Source of the DNA: Viola odorata
Taxonomy: Eukaryota > Streptophyta > Magnoliopsida > Malpighiales > Violaceae
Length of the DNA: 64,000 bases
NCBI GenBank assembly: GCA_963691705.1
Contig: OY829537.1
Location: 24,862,078 to 24,926,077 of the forward strand
Reading direction: 5' to 3'
Part shown: in pieces, positions 51,929 through 62,611 of the stretch
How the letters are laid out: each line of letters begins with the position of its first letter
Numbering within the stretch: position 1 is the first letter of the stretch
The notes under the pieces: generated by a model
The model's database searches: none
Seen by the model: the letters and a program-made list of their open reading frames with translations, nothing else
What the model was told of the DNA's origin: nothing
Made by a program: the position numbers and the translations under genes

Positions 51929-54542
51929 TGATATGGTGCCTATATGGAAAACGCACTGAATGATGGATCGTTGCTCAGCGACAAGGATTTGAATGCGGAA
52001 ATAGTGACTCGTCAGAAACTCCAACCCTCCTAAGTGCAATACCTAGGCAACCTGGATGAAATCGTTCGAGGTTCTTCAATAGGAGCCTGATGGTTGCCGA
52101 AACCGTCAAAATAAAATAATACAATCTACCAATGCACATGTGGTTTTAAAATAGTAGCTAGTGGTAAAAGGTTCGTCCTCAGGGATTCGGTGGCAATTAA
52201 TACTCTTTGTAAATAATCAGGAATGGTAACAAGTGGTAAATACCAATATTGGGTTGTTGTGAATAATTTCGAAAAGTAAGTAACAGAAAGAAATAAATGG
52301 ATGTGGTGTGTGAATTCAGTTGTGACAAATTCCCAGTGAGGATTCCGACGAGCTCATGTAATTAATTAATCGATCATTGATTCAAGTATTTTCAAAACCA
52401 GACTTGCAGACGGCTATAGAGATCAGGTTCTCACCTAGATCTCCTGCTCTCTACCTATTCGAGATTCTTAAAGGTTCTCACCTATTAAGGTCCTTGATAT
52501 ATCTTATGGCCTAAAGAAGCTATTCTATTAGGTCTAATAAGATAACCAAATAATTCTACCGTAAGAGACCTTCCCGAGTTCAGGAGAGAGAAGTGTCTAC
52601 TCCTGTAAACTCGACCTTAATTGTTTTCCAATCTGATCCGTCGATCAGTTGGTTGCCTTCGTATCACTTTCTACAATGTAGACTCCAAAGTATCAAGAGA
52701 AGACAGTAATCATACAAATTCTAGTGTAGTTGATCAAGCTTCAAAAGAAGTATGCATAATTTGACAATCGATTAAAACAATTAAAGATGCAAGATGGGAT
52801 TTAATAAATTCGTTTAGATCTCACAATCAATTAAGCATGGCTGTTAATCCTCACAAGGAATAAATGGAATTTAGCCTATCATCATATAATTAAATAAATA
52901 AATAAGATGTAAGCATAAGAAAGGAATTTATTTAATTAAAAGAAAGAAGTTTGCAGCCGTGTTCAAGCTTGCAAAATGCAATCTTTCTCTGCCAAAATAC
53001 CAAAAGAAATATAATGTTTGTAAAGATGAAGTCCTTCTCTATAGAGGCGCAGCCTCCTTTAAATAATAACTAATTAATTGTCTATTTCAAAATTCAAAAG
53101 TAGGATAATGTCTAATAATATCTGTTCCATAATCCTAACAGAAGCGTAGGAGACATTCAGTGGCAGCAGAACTTCTCGTTCCAACAGGAGTCTGCAAGAC
53201 AAAATCTTCTAGAATAAACAGCAGCCACAAAATTGCTCTGTATCCAACGGTTTCAGCTCCTAAGGAATGAAATGCTGTCAACAACGTTCTCTGCAATAAA
53301 GGAGTGAAAAACCCGAGAATTAGCAGTATCATCGTCCTAAAATAGACGTAAAAGACGATCATAAATCAGAGCCTGACCCTCCTAGGTGCAATACCTAGAC
53401 AACCCAGACGAACTATGAATGGAGTGATAACTTCGTGTTTTACTTAAGGCTAGACGCGGCTTATCAAACCGGGTATAGAACAAGGATCTTGAAGATCAAC
53501 TGAAGACGACGCTTCTTTGTTTTTAATAAACTGAACTTAACTTATGAAATAAAGAGGTGGCATACTCTTCTTAAAGAGATCCGCAAAACCCTAATCTAGG
53601 AAGTTCACATGCGCTATACTTCCTAGAAACGCTTCTACTTATTTAAAATAAAATCCACCTAGATAAATAAAGTCAAATAACTTAAAAAATAGATTAATAA
53701 ATACAATATAATCATTCCAGAACGCATTCGCATCATCAGGCCAAGGTTTGGGCCGAATTCTCCAAGCTGCGGGTTGCTCGCGTTCACACTGCGCGCCAAA
53801 ATGTCTCATAGGTCTATCTTTCAAACGGCTAGTCCAAACGGGCTGAAACTTGTCCCATTAGATAGATAAGATACAAAAATAGTAGGAGGGTGCTCCTCTT
53901 CCTGGTCCGGGCCTGACTGGTCCAAAGAATGGTCATTGGCGTTGACGGACGCGTTTTGAAGTCCTCATCCGCGTAGGATTACTGTCAGCGAAAATGTCGC
54001 GATCGATAACAAACAAACGGCTAGGTCGTTTGATCCGAAAATTGTACACAATGAAGAAGACATCCTGAGGTTTCCGAATTGATATAGATCTCACGATTCG
54101 GACCTCTGATGAGCGAGATATGGTCCGACGAAGTTGTCCGTCACGTTTGCGCTTAGGGCACTTGTGCATGCAAAAGTAGCAATGGGCCATATTGCAAACT
54201 GCTCGTCCAAATGTCCTCAAACTTGGCAGAGACTCTCCTAAGATCCCAATCGGTCTTGTATTTATCTTGGAACCCGATTTGGAACCTTTCTTCCATGAAT
54301 TGGCTCGTGTAGATGTGCAACCTTGCACTATGCACCTCCAAGCCACCTTCCATGTCGTCCTTCGCCTAAGGACTTGATCCAGCAACGTTCCTTGCCCTAT
54401 CTCCATGTCTAGAGGCTGTATTAACCTCACTGAAAGCTTTGCAACGTCTTGGGCTCGACGCTTTGGGTTGATTGGCCTTGATCGCAAGGCGTGTGCGCGT
54501 TGTGAGTGCGCTAGGGCTAGTCTCAGGGCTAGGATCGTATCA
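51929..54542 (-). repeat. CRM-like 3' LTR (contains a 1281-bp insertion)
   Basis: TGATATGG ... CGTATCA. Without the insertion at 52088-53368 and its 5-bp duplication it is about 1328 bp. The pol frame extends from the right into it. Confidence 0.8.
52088..53368 (-). repeat. Solo LTR, probably Athila-type
   Basis: TGATGGTTGCC ... ATAAATCA with exact GAGCC duplications (52083-52087 and 53369-53373). The right-hand CRM-like LTR shows the empty site. On the minus strand its end reads CCACCGAATCCCTGAGGACG ... TTCGGCAACCATCA, which resembles Athila U5 ends. No internal sequence remains, as after LTR-LTR recombination. Confidence 0.8.
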
Positions 54543-54661
54543 TCCCCTCCCTCTTCAAAAAGATTTGCCCTCGAATCTGATTTTAGACCTGCACCACAAT
54601 AACTTAGGTTAGTGACATCAAAATAAGCACAAAGTGAACCATACCAACCTCGCAAGTTCAA
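53933..54661 (-). pseudogene. C-terminal remnant of CRM-like pol running into the LTR
   Basis: YFDVTNLSYC and SDSRANLFEEGGDDTI match the final part of CRM-type integrase proteins. The same frame crosses the PPT and continues about 200 codons into the 3' LTR, longer than in the CRM element. Most of that extension is Arg/Ser-rich and may not be a real protein. It shows that RT to integrase was lost by internal replacement, not 3' truncation. Confidence 0.6.
54543..54556 (-). promoter_or_regulatory. CRM-like polypurine tract
   Basis: Minus strand GAAGAGGGAGGGGA next to the TGATACG start of the 3' LTR; it lies within the pol C-terminal frame, as in the CRM element. Confidence 0.75.
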
Positions 54662-55190
54662 CTTGGTGGCTGTCTTTGAATATGACTATGCATCGGGTAA
54701 GACCATCGCGCCAAGCGGTCTTCTTCACTTGAACATAGATTGGAACCCATCCTTGGTGTAAGCACTGCCAAATCCAAGTTCCTAACTTGACAAACTCATT
54801 CATCCTTTCATAGTATCTCATAAACGCCATCTTGACATGCAAGCGCATACCGTAACACTTGACTTGTCCATGGGCTGTCCGCATCATCTCGATTTCCTTG
54901 CTGCCACCTATACTAAATACTAAACTCAAGGGCAGCAACATTAAACCGAATAGTGTCATGTGAATAAAATCGTATAAGAGTTTAAGCAATAATAACAAAA
55001 TAGTAACATGTGTCGAAAAGTAGTAAGTAAATAAAATAAATGGAAGAAATTCCATCCAAGTGATTTCATACTTACAAACCGAAACATGCTTCAAGGATTC
55101 AAATCTCCGTTGATCCACTTTGCTTAAAACTCCGAATTGTGGTTGACAACTTGTCTCCATTAGCATTGGCATATTCGGCCTCCTCCACAT
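54618..55190 (-). CDS. Unrecognised ORF with hydrophobic segments
   Basis: 190 residues from an ATG at 55190 (MWRRPNMPMLMETSCQ). A hydrophobic stretch (FLPFILFTYYF, then VTILLLLLKLLYDFIHMTLF, then LMLLPLSLVF) could form one or two membrane spans. The C-terminal part is rich in Trp and basic residues. It is in the same frame as the 233-residue ORF upstream, separated by two TAG codons in 33 bases, so both may once have been one ORF. The hydrophobic stretch falls in AT-rich DNA, so it could be a composition effect. No family recognised. Confidence 0.35.
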   Translation of the reverse strand: MWRRPNMPMLMETSCQPQFGVLSKVDQRRFESLKHVSVCKYEITWMEFLPFILFTYYFSTHVTILLLLLKLLYDFIHMTLFGLMLLPLSLVFSIGGSKEIEMMRTAHGQVKCYGMRLHVKMAFMRYYERMNEFVKLGTWIWQCLHQGWVPIYVQVKKTAWRDGLTRCIVIFKDSHQVELARLVWFTLCLF

Positions 55191-55220
55191 GAGTCGCTAA
55201 GTGACTCCTTCCTCTGCGTA

Positions 55221-55922
55221 CTAACAACACCCCAAGGAATAACATGAAAGCATAATATCCTTATAGATTATGTTAGTAATAGTTGTATCACAATAGTATA
55301 CTAAACCGTCATCATGTGACCTAGTTATAGTAAAATTGTACAACGGATGATACAACCGACATAAGCACTCGCTCTTGCTCTGATATCCTTTATGAATATA
55401 CAACCTTGAATTATGTTTAAATAAATAATCATTGTAAGTTCTACAAAAATCAGAATCAATAGTATAAGGATGACATTCATGTGAAAATTCAAGCAACTTT
55501 GCAAAAAAGGGTTTTTCATTAAAACTACTACCAAAACTTAAAGGAACATCATGTGAAGACATAACACTCCTAAAAACCAAGTTAATAATTTTAATTATAC
55601 TACAGCAACTCATCAAACAAGTATCAAACGCACCATGCTCATCAAAACTCCGCAAAAGGTCATGTGACCTAAATAGGTGATTGCGCTTGAATAGAATTCC
55701 CTCAAGACCAGTCGACTTACCCATAAATTTAACATGAAATTCACACATGGAAGAATGATTATGTAATGTAAATACATGTGAAAATCCAATCAATTTGGTG
55801 TTAGGGAAAACATGATGCACATCTCTCGGCCTAGCCAAAACGCTAAATTGCTTGCTTTTGCACAAGTAGTTTTTAAATACATATGACTTAGCCTTAGGCT
55901 CTTGCATATAACCATCATTCAT
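55221..55922 (-). CDS. Unrecognised ORF following gag-protease by TAATG stop-start
   Basis: 233 residues from the ATG at 55922 (MNDGYMQEPKAKSY). The A of this ATG is the last base of the gag-protease TAA, giving TAATG. The frame also opens further upstream, but only with TTG. The protein is rich in His, Cys, Ser and Phe (RPRDVHHVFPNTKLIGFSHV, HNHSSMCEFHVKF, SHECHPYTIDSDFCR) and shows no RT, RNase H or integrase motif. It occupies the place of pol. Low complexity is absent and the frame is long for this AT content, so it may be a real protein. I recognise no family. Confidence 0.5.
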   Translation of the reverse strand: MNDGYMQEPKAKSYVFKNYLCKSKQFSVLARPRDVHHVFPNTKLIGFSHVFTLHNHSSMCEFHVKFMGKSTGLEGILFKRNHLFRSHDLLRSFDEHGAFDTCLMSCCSIIKIINLVFRSVMSSHDVPLSFGSSFNEKPFFAKLLEFSHECHPYTIDSDFCRTYNDYLFKHNSRLYIHKGYQSKSECLCRLYHPLYNFTITRSHDDGLVYYCDTTITNIIYKDIMLSCYSLGCC

Positions 55923-57202
55923 TAAAATAGTTTTAAGAACAGAATCATAAGAATTAATGAGGTTAACATGCTCACACAAATCAGACTATATACCATACCG
56001 TTACAGTTAGGGTTATCCGAACTAGGTACCATGGATGATTCACACTCCTTAAGTTCTCTTGGCACTTTGGAATGAGACTTCTCTTCTACAAACAACCTTC
56101 TCTTGTTCTGCTCATGAGAATAAACAACCAAAACAATGGAAAGAAACGGATTAGGGTTAGAAAGATCAAGGCGCAATGGCCAAAAATTCAGCTTTTGGTG
56201 GCTTGAGCCAAAACAGTTTTTGTTCACTTCTCTCCCTATGGCATATTCATTCTCTCCTTTGGTATTCATGCCAACTAATGCATGCTCTCTATTTTCATGT
56301 GGGTTTTTTTGACTCTCATCTCTTATCCCATGCTCTCTCTTTTCATAAGGGCTGTTTTGCTCTTTTTCTTTTAAGGCTTCCAATTCTTTTAAGCCTTTTT
56401 CTTTTCTTTCTTTTTGAAAGTCCGAATATGAATTAACAAGATTCTCTTGATCTTTATGGACTTCCGAAGGTGACAAAGGCTTCAATATGTGCTTTCGGCC
56501 GTCCTTGACAACCGAATAATGATTGCTCTTGTCCTTGTGAACTGCCTTCATAGCATGTTGCCACGGTCTTCCCAATAGGATATGACTTGAAGTCATAGGT
56601 ACCACGTCGCAAAAGATAGTACACTCAACTCTTCCAATGGAAATAGTGACCAAAACGAAATGTGTTACCTCTAACTCCTCATCGTTGGCCATCCATCGAA
56701 GTTTGTATGGCTTCGGATTCTCAATCAATGGGATATTGAGTTTGCGCACCAATAAATCGCTTGCAAAATTCGCTGGACTCCTAGTGTCAATAGTCAATGA
56801 GCACACCTTCTCTTTAACTCGGCAACGGGTGTAGAATAACCCCTCTTTTTGTTCCTCTCCTCCTACCTCTCCTCTAGGCTGTCTTGGTTTGGGTCTCCTC
56901 TGCCTAGGTATCTCTTCTTCTCGGTGAGGTGTAGTCCGAGTAGTCCTTATGTTAGGCCTGCTATTAGGGTTGGGTTCTTCTCTAGGCGGCATGCCATAGA
57001 CATATGGTGAACTCCTCGGATTGAGGACTTGGGTGTACCGAGTATGTGTTTGCCTTGCGGCGTTGGCAGCAGCCTCCCTTTCTTTGGCGACCTTCCTTCT
57101 CCATGCATCCATCTCATCAAACCTCTCGGTTAACTTGCGCATCATGGCTAGCATTTCAGCTTGCGCTTGTGACTCCGTACTCTTAGGCGAACTATCTGTC
57201 AT
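55922..57202 (-). CDS. Reduced gag-protease ORF of the CRM-like element
   Basis: 426 residues from MTDSSPKSTESQ, a region with a short coiled coil (LAMMRKLTERFDEMDAWRRK). The usual Gag capsid domain and CCHC knuckle are missing. The protease-like part has SLTIDTRSPANFASDLLV, where CRM has VDNGS, and ILLGRPWQHAMKAV. Glu/Lys-rich repeats follow (KRE/NREHAL words). The active-site Asp is kept but Thr-Arg replaces the usual Asn/Ser-Gly, so activity is doubtful. The frame is intact and ends at the TAA shared with the next ORF. Related to 15.9-17.5 kb of the CRM polyprotein. Confidence 0.7.
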   Translation of the reverse strand: MTDSSPKSTESQAQAEMLAMMRKLTERFDEMDAWRRKVAKEREAAANAARQTHTRYTQVLNPRSSPYVYGMPPREEPNPNSRPNIRTTRTTPHREEEIPRQRRPKPRQPRGEVGGEEQKEGLFYTRCRVKEKVCSLTIDTRSPANFASDLLVRKLNIPLIENPKPYKLRWMANDEELEVTHFVLVTISIGRVECTIFCDVVPMTSSHILLGRPWQHAMKAVHKDKSNHYSVVKDGRKHILKPLSPSEVHKDQENLVNSYSDFQKERKEKGLKELEALKEKEQNSPYEKREHGIRDESQKNPHENREHALVGMNTKGENEYAIGREVNKNCFGSSHQKLNFWPLRLDLSNPNPFLSIVLVVYSHEQNKRRLFVEEKSHSKVPRELKECESSMVPSSDNPNCNGMVYSLICVSMLTSLILMILFLKLF

Positions 57203-58029
57203 CTGAAATCACAATAACAACAAAGAACAAGCGTAAAATTGCCCTATCTAAAACACTCCCTCACGTGTTTAAACCCTCGTGTTTAATCACTCTAATGTGC
57301 TCACAACTCACTCTAACAATTTTCTTCAATCAATCCAAGATCCGTAGACTCAAAGAATGTCAAGAAAAACGCTTCCAATAATTTGCAAAGAAAACTCAAG
57401 CTTCGAAAGAAAATAGATGTGATATAATTGATTAATCACTTAGACAATTAATCAAACAATTATAACACAGAGTAGATAGGTCAAATATCACAAGAGCTCA
57501 AAAAGGACAATTGATTTGGCAAAATATGGACTAGTTCGGATTTGCTTTAGAACTAGGGTTTCCGTTTTGTTTCTTTGATAACTTTTGATTGGATGCTCCG
57601 TTTTTGATGATTCTTGTTGCGTTGGAACACTCTTTTCTTGCTGATTTTGATTCTATGATGATTGCAAGTTTCTGTTTTGTTAACACACTGAAAATTTTGA
57701 ATTCGCTTTCTGTTCTGTTTTTGTGCGAATGTGTTGTATCTTTTCTCCTCTTTTTTTTTTTTGACAATAGAAATCACAAATACTTTAAGCAACTAAACTG
57801 ACACTTTGTGGGATCTTCTTTTCTATTTTCTTGACTCAAAGAAGATAGCAAATCAAAGGGTTTGATTTGTTACCTAAACAGACGCAACTAGATACTAGTT
57901 TCGACTCACTAACACAATGGGGACGCAAACAAGATTGGTATAGATTTGGCTAAGGAAATTAAGGAAACCAATCTCAACAAATGAAAACAATAATTAAAAG
58001 GATAGATACCTATACGGTGAGCAACCTTT
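57203..58029 (-). other. Leader of the CRM-like element
   Basis: No credible gene. The block 57255-57320 (CTCCCTCACGTGTTTAAAC ... TGTGCTCACAAC) resembles the leader of the CRM element, supporting common descent. Confidence 0.5.
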
Positions 58030-58041
58030 GCTCCGCTACCA
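58030..58041 (-). promoter_or_regulatory. CRM-like primer-binding site
   Basis: Minus strand TGGTAGCGGAGC two bases after the 5' LTR, identical to the CRM site at 19072-19083. Confidence 0.7.
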
Positions 58042-58043
58042 GC

Positions 58044-58497
58044 TGATATGGTGCCTATATGGAAAACGCACTGAATGATGGATCGTTGCTCAGCGACAAG
58101 GATTTGAATGCGAAAATAGTGACTCATCAGAAACTCCAACCCTCCGAAGTGCAATACCTAGGCAACCTGGATGAAATCATTCGAGGTTCTTCAATAGGAG
58201 CCTGACCCTCCTAGGTGCAATACCTAGACAACCCAGACGAACTATGAATGGAGTGATAGCTTCGTGTTTTACTTGAGGCTAGACGCGGCTTATCAAACCG
58301 GGTATAGAACAAGGATCTTGAAGATCAACTGAAGACGACGCTTCTTTGTTTTTAATAAACTGAACTTAACTTATGAAATAAAGAGGCGGCATACTCTTCT
58401 TAAAGAGATCCGCAAAACCCTAATCTAGGAAGTTCACATGCGCTATACTTCCTAGAAACGCTTCTACTTATTTAAAATAAAATCCACATAGATAAAT
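58044..58497 (-). repeat. CRM-like 5' LTR, partial
   Basis: Matches 51929-52087 plus 53374-53660 of the left LTR, giving the uninterrupted empty site (GGAGCCTGACCCTCC near 58192) for the solo-LTR insertion. Cut by the SIRE LTR at 58498; the rest lies beyond the window. Confidence 0.85.
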
Positions 58498-59237
58498 TGA
58501 TGATTAGTCAATGAATGGACTAGAGGGGGGGGGGGGGTGAATAGTCCCTTCTAAAAACTTCAAACTTTCTGCACAAATAGAGAAGAGAAGAATAGCAATA
58601 CACAAATATGTATAGTGGTTCCAATTCACACGAATTGTACTCCACTACCTAAGAGTCCTCCTCTTAGGATTTTCGAATACAACACCTTGCTATTCACTAG
58701 AGCTTTTCACGGGTTCAGCTCAACAACCTTACAATTGGTTTTACCGGGTTCACCAACAACCTTACAAGTAGTTTTTCACGGGCTAAACTACAACCTATGG
58801 ATTTTCAAGGCTCAACCACAACCTATCAATAGTTTTCCAAGGCTCACTAACAACCTATGGTTTTTCCGGGCTCAACCACAAACCTAAGTTCTCTTTCAAG
58901 GGATGAGAACACTACCCTTAACCCAAAAGTGTTAGGTACACTTTTCAAACCTTAACAAAGATATTATCTCAAAATGCAACAAGCAATTGGTGTACACAAA
59001 ATGAATAATAGTATGATTAAATTCAACACCAATAAATGAACAAATTACCTCAGAAAGAAAGCTTCAAAAGAACTCCCAAAATGACACAAGACAAGATTGA
59101 AATCGTTGAGGACAGCTTGTGTAAAGAGTGTTTAGATTTTTGGAGTTTGTAAAATGGAATTTTTATGAATGAGCATTCTCAAATGTTCTCTTGTTGTTCT
59201 ATATGTTCAACCTTACTATCTAACTCATCTAAGATGA

Positions 59238-59247
59238 GTATATATAG
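59238..59247 (-). promoter_or_regulatory. TATA box of the SIRE LTR
   Basis: Minus strand CACTATATATACTC, about 90 bp downstream of the palindrome array in transcription direction. A small hairpin CTCATCTAAGATGAG lies beside it. Confidence 0.65.
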
Positions 59248-59337
59248 TGTTTGACAGAGGGAAGGTCGGACAAGAGAGGATGAGAACAAAAATGACCGTT
59301 TTAAGTGGACAAAGTGACTGTTGGAACTTGTCTGCTT

Positions 59338-59630
59338 CTAACCGTGATCACGGTTAGGAGTAACCGTGATTACGGTTAGGACGAGCTCCTCAAGCCTTTT
59401 AAAAAAACTAGCCGTTAGACTGACGTGATTCACGTTTAGGTCTAACCGTGATCACGGTTGCTTAACCGTGATCACGTTAAACCCCTTAACGTGATTCACG
59501 TTACTCTCGGATGAAAAAATCGACTTTGATATCCTTAACCGTGATTCACGGTAAGGCTTACCGTGATCACGGTTAGCTGAAATTGCAAACCGTGATTCAC
59601 GTTTGGCCATAACCGTGATTCACGTTTAAG
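59338..59630 (-). repeat. Palindrome array CGTGAT(T)CACG in the SIRE LTR
   Basis: Ten sites in 290 bp: CGTGATCACG and CGTGATTCACG, one degenerate (CGTGATTACGG), flanked by AACC/GGTT arms as in the CRM LTR. Spacing between sites is irregular. Confidence 0.9.
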
Positions 59631-59923
59631 GTCTGATTTGAAATCCTTAAAACGTTTTTCAAAACTTGTTTGACACAAAACCTTTTGACCCTTAATCTCT
59701 GAGGTATTTGAACACAAACCAAGTGTTAAAATAATACATACTTACATATAAATTCGATCCTAAATAACACTTGATCTTGAGTTTGCGAGTTCTTGAATTC
59801 GTTGCTTCCATTTAATGTTCGTCGCAAACTACACACATTCACACTTAAAATCCAATTAGCTATCTAATTAATTTACAAGTCTTGACATCATCAAAATAGG
59901 TTCGAATACCCTTTGAGCTAACA

Positions 59924-59939
59924 ATCTCCCCCTTTTTGA
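59924..59939 (-). promoter_or_regulatory. SIRE polypurine tract
   Basis: Minus strand AAAAAGGGGGAGATTG immediately before the 3' LTR, the usual SIRE tract. Confidence 0.85.
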
Positions 59940-60598
59940 TGATGACAACCATAAATTAATTAAACACACAATTAGCACATAATTTTAAGTTGAAATGTGA
60001 AAATGGTGAGTTAAGAAAATACTCCCCCTATATCTTTGCCATAAAAGCTTCCCTTACGAAATGCATAAAGAGCATTAATGCTCCCCCTACATAAAACGTT
60101 AGATTGCACAAAGAAGCATGACAAAGAATAAACAAGCTACCGATTGATAAAAACAGATTTGCTATCAATTCCAACCAAGCTTGCACAAAAGCAAACCAAA
60201 AAACAAAATGCTACCTATTGATATAAAGATCAAAAGAACAAATTCTCCATTCTCCTCCATAGCATATACTTCTCCCATTAGATACTTCTCACATTTCCTC
60301 CTTACTCCATTTCTCTCCCCCTTTGTCATCAACAAAAAGGAGGCACAACACGAAGGAAACCAAACTAGGAGAATATAAACATTCAAGAATAAGAGAAGGT
60401 AAAGGAGCAAGCATCCAAACAAGGCAAATAAGCAACTAGAATATACAGACAATCCAGTTATCATCTCATAGAGTGCCAACAAAGCACACTACAAATAATA
60501 ACTAACCATCCTAAAATATCCAAATATAAGAGTTAGTTACTTAGACATGCCAAAAGAGTTTAAAAACAGAAATGCTAACCAACATAAGTGACTACAAA
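59940..60598 (-). other. SIRE 3' untranslated region
   Basis: No gene recognised. A hydrophobic 105-codon frame (60165-60482, minus) lies in AT-rich DNA and is not convincing. The repeated word TCTCCCCCT is seen, typical of the region before the tract. Confidence 0.4.
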
Positions 60599-61914
60599 TC
60601 ACTGTGGTGGAGGAGGTGGAAGACGAGCCATGATAGCCTGAAACATCTCTTCACTCCTAGCATCTCTAGCTGCTTGTCTCTCATTGAGCTGAGCAAAACG
60701 GATCCCAAGGTGGCGCATCGACGTCTGAAGATCAGCCACATCCGAGGAGAGGTTAAGCATCTGCTCCCCCAAAGATGTAAAGTCCACATACTCTTGATCA
60801 GCACCATCTTCATCCTCAGCATCAGCATCAGCTTCTATCTCTTCTTCTTCTTCCATTTCAGCATCATCTTCCGGAGGTTGGGAAGCACTTGCACCATCAC
60901 CAAGAGAAGAGAGATCCCTAGCCACCTCAAAGCGCTTGCCTGACATCTTATCAAATCCATAGGCAAGTCGACCATTCTCTAAACGAAGCTTCCATCAAGA
61001 AGTGATGTGTGTCATATCATAAGTCACACAATCCTTCGTAAACTCGTCACAATAAGGGATGCGGATGTCATGAGCCTCCAAAATATCCATCACCAAATGT
61101 GGATAAGGAAGATGAACCACAGACCCATGACTCTTAAGGCGATCCTTAGCCATGTGATTTAGCACCAAAAATCCAAGGTTGAGCTTCTTTTTCGTCAACA
61201 AACAAAACAGAATCCAAACTTCGATACCCGGAATTGTGCTTAAATCACCCACCCTAGGAAGAACTATCTTGGACACTAGGTGGTACAACAAAAAACACAA
61301 AGGATCCAAAGCCTTAAGGGGAACCGGCTTACGAACGAGCTCAGTAGGAGCTACTGTCTTCCATTGCTCAAAAGTCGAAAAATCAGGATGATCAATTGTA
61401 CCCCTAGACTTGTAAAAACACATTCCCTCATTTGGAACATCCAAAATACGACACATCATTTCCAAATCAACTCGAATATCTTTCCCAAAGATTCGAGAAG
61501 TAATCACACAATGGTCCGCAAACTTAATTGCTCTATTGTACTGAAGATTGGCATAAAAATTCTTCACAAGCACAGGACTATAGAATCTAGACCTAGCAAC
61601 CACTCCAGACCAACCTTGAGCATTCACAAGCATAAGCACATCACACTTAATAAAATTCTTGAATTGAATAAGTGTGGCTTTATCAACTGACCCTTCTTAA
61701 AGACATTGTGATAATTTTCAAAAGCATCCTCGTTAACGAAAAACCTGGAGTCAAATGCAGTAGGAGGCACGTAGAATTGAGGATCCACTGCTGCTAAAGC
61801 TGCATAATCTGGTTCCACGGAAGAAGTTGTCGCGGCAGCTCCGGTTACACTCTTGAGTCGTCTTCTCTTTGGTGTAGTAGCTCTAGGACGCTTGGAGGAA
61901 GATCCTTTAGCCAT
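60599..61914 (-). pseudogene. SIRE-associated extra ORF (plant transposon protein superfamily)
   Basis: ATG at 61914 (MAKGSSSKRPRATTPKRRR), a basic nuclear-signal-like start. The conserved domain follows: VNAQGWSGVVARSRFYSPVL, VKNFYANLQYN, RVDLEMMCRILDVP. An acidic segment (MEEEEEIEADADAEDEDGAD) and a coiled end with PPPPPQ close it. A frameshift lies near 61630-61680 and an in-frame TGA at about 60993-60995; otherwise continuous. The domain resembles the Athila extra ORF at 4150-6105, and both occupy the slot before the 3' LTR. Function unknown. Confidence 0.75.
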
Positions 61915-62218
61915 TACAAATAGAAGAAATCGAAGACAAACAGTAAAAATCCGAATTTAGAGAGTTAGGGTTTCGGATTGGGGAAATATGAGGAAAACTT
62001 GATTTTGCGGATTAAATCCAAAATCAACAAATGGGTTTTGTTTAGAGGTGTGTGGGTAATGTTTTGGCAAAGTTTGATCGAAATCAGAGTAGATTTGAGT
62101 GTAAAATCGGCGAAAAAAATCGAGTTGAGAAGAGAGGGATTTCGGGTTTGAAGAGAGAGAGTAAAACTGAGTTTTTGGGAAAAAGAGGGAAAACACGCGT
62201 TTTAAATTCCCAGTGCCT

Positions 62219-62310
62219 AACCGTGATCACGGTTAGGTCTAACCATGATCACGGTAAGCAAAAATTGCCAACCGTGATTACGTTTAGACTCTAAACGTGA
62301 ATCACGCTAG
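62219..62310 (-). promoter_or_regulatory. Internal CGTGATCACG cluster upstream of the extra ORF
   Basis: Four sites (CGTGATCACGG, CATGATCACGG, CGTGATTACG and CGTGAATCACG) with the same AACC/GGTT flanks, about 300 bp upstream of the ATG at 61914. An AT-rich ATTTAAAA lies just downstream (about 62199-62206). The layout copies the LTR promoters, so an internal promoter is possible (inference). Confidence 0.5.
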
Positions 62311-62611
62311 GTGCTGAAGTGAAATCCAAAATTTCGAAATTTCAAGTCCAAAAACCGATCTTTCAAACCGAAAACGTTTAAACACATCTCAAACTCATTT
62401 AAAACAAAACAAAACAAGATTATCAGTCCTGAAACAATTAACCACATGATCAAATACATTTAGTAAATAATCACATAATAGTTGAATCAAAAATGACATT
62501 TCAAAATTACCACAAGGGTGAGCTTTGATTCATCACCCGAAATGTGCCACGAACACCCGATAAATATTATCTTTAATCTGCACTGGGTTTTCGGCACAAC
62601 TACAAAACAAC

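Larger units (their letters stand above)
51929..58497 (-). mobile_element. Non-autonomous CRM-like Ty3/gypsy element
   Basis: LTRs start TGATATGGTGCC at 51929 and 58044. The PBS is identical to that of the CRM element, and the PPT-spanning C-terminal frame (DSRANLFEEGGDD) is the CRM type. Internal region is only 3.5 kb: gag-protease remnant, two unrecognised ORF segments, and the extreme C-terminus of pol. RT, RNase H and most of integrase are absent. The left LTR contains a solo LTR; the right LTR is cut by the SIRE element. Shared LTR parts differ at about eight sites in roughly 450 bp. Confidence 0.85.
58498..59923 (-). repeat. SIRE 3' LTR
   Basis: On the minus strand it starts TGTTAGCTCAAAGGG after the polypurine tract and ends TGACTAATCATCA. 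It contains a TATA box at 59238, the CGTGATCACG array at 59338-59630 and a run of 13 G (plus strand) near 58526. Confidence 0.8.

Noticed and set aside
58526..58538. Run of 13 G as an assembly artefact
   Set aside because: SIRE LTR ends normally carry a C/G run here, although its exact length may be unreliable.
60165..60482. Hydrophobic 105-codon ORF in the SIRE 3' UTR as an envelope protein
   Set aside because: AT-driven composition and no conserved features; the extra ORF next to it is the better candidate.
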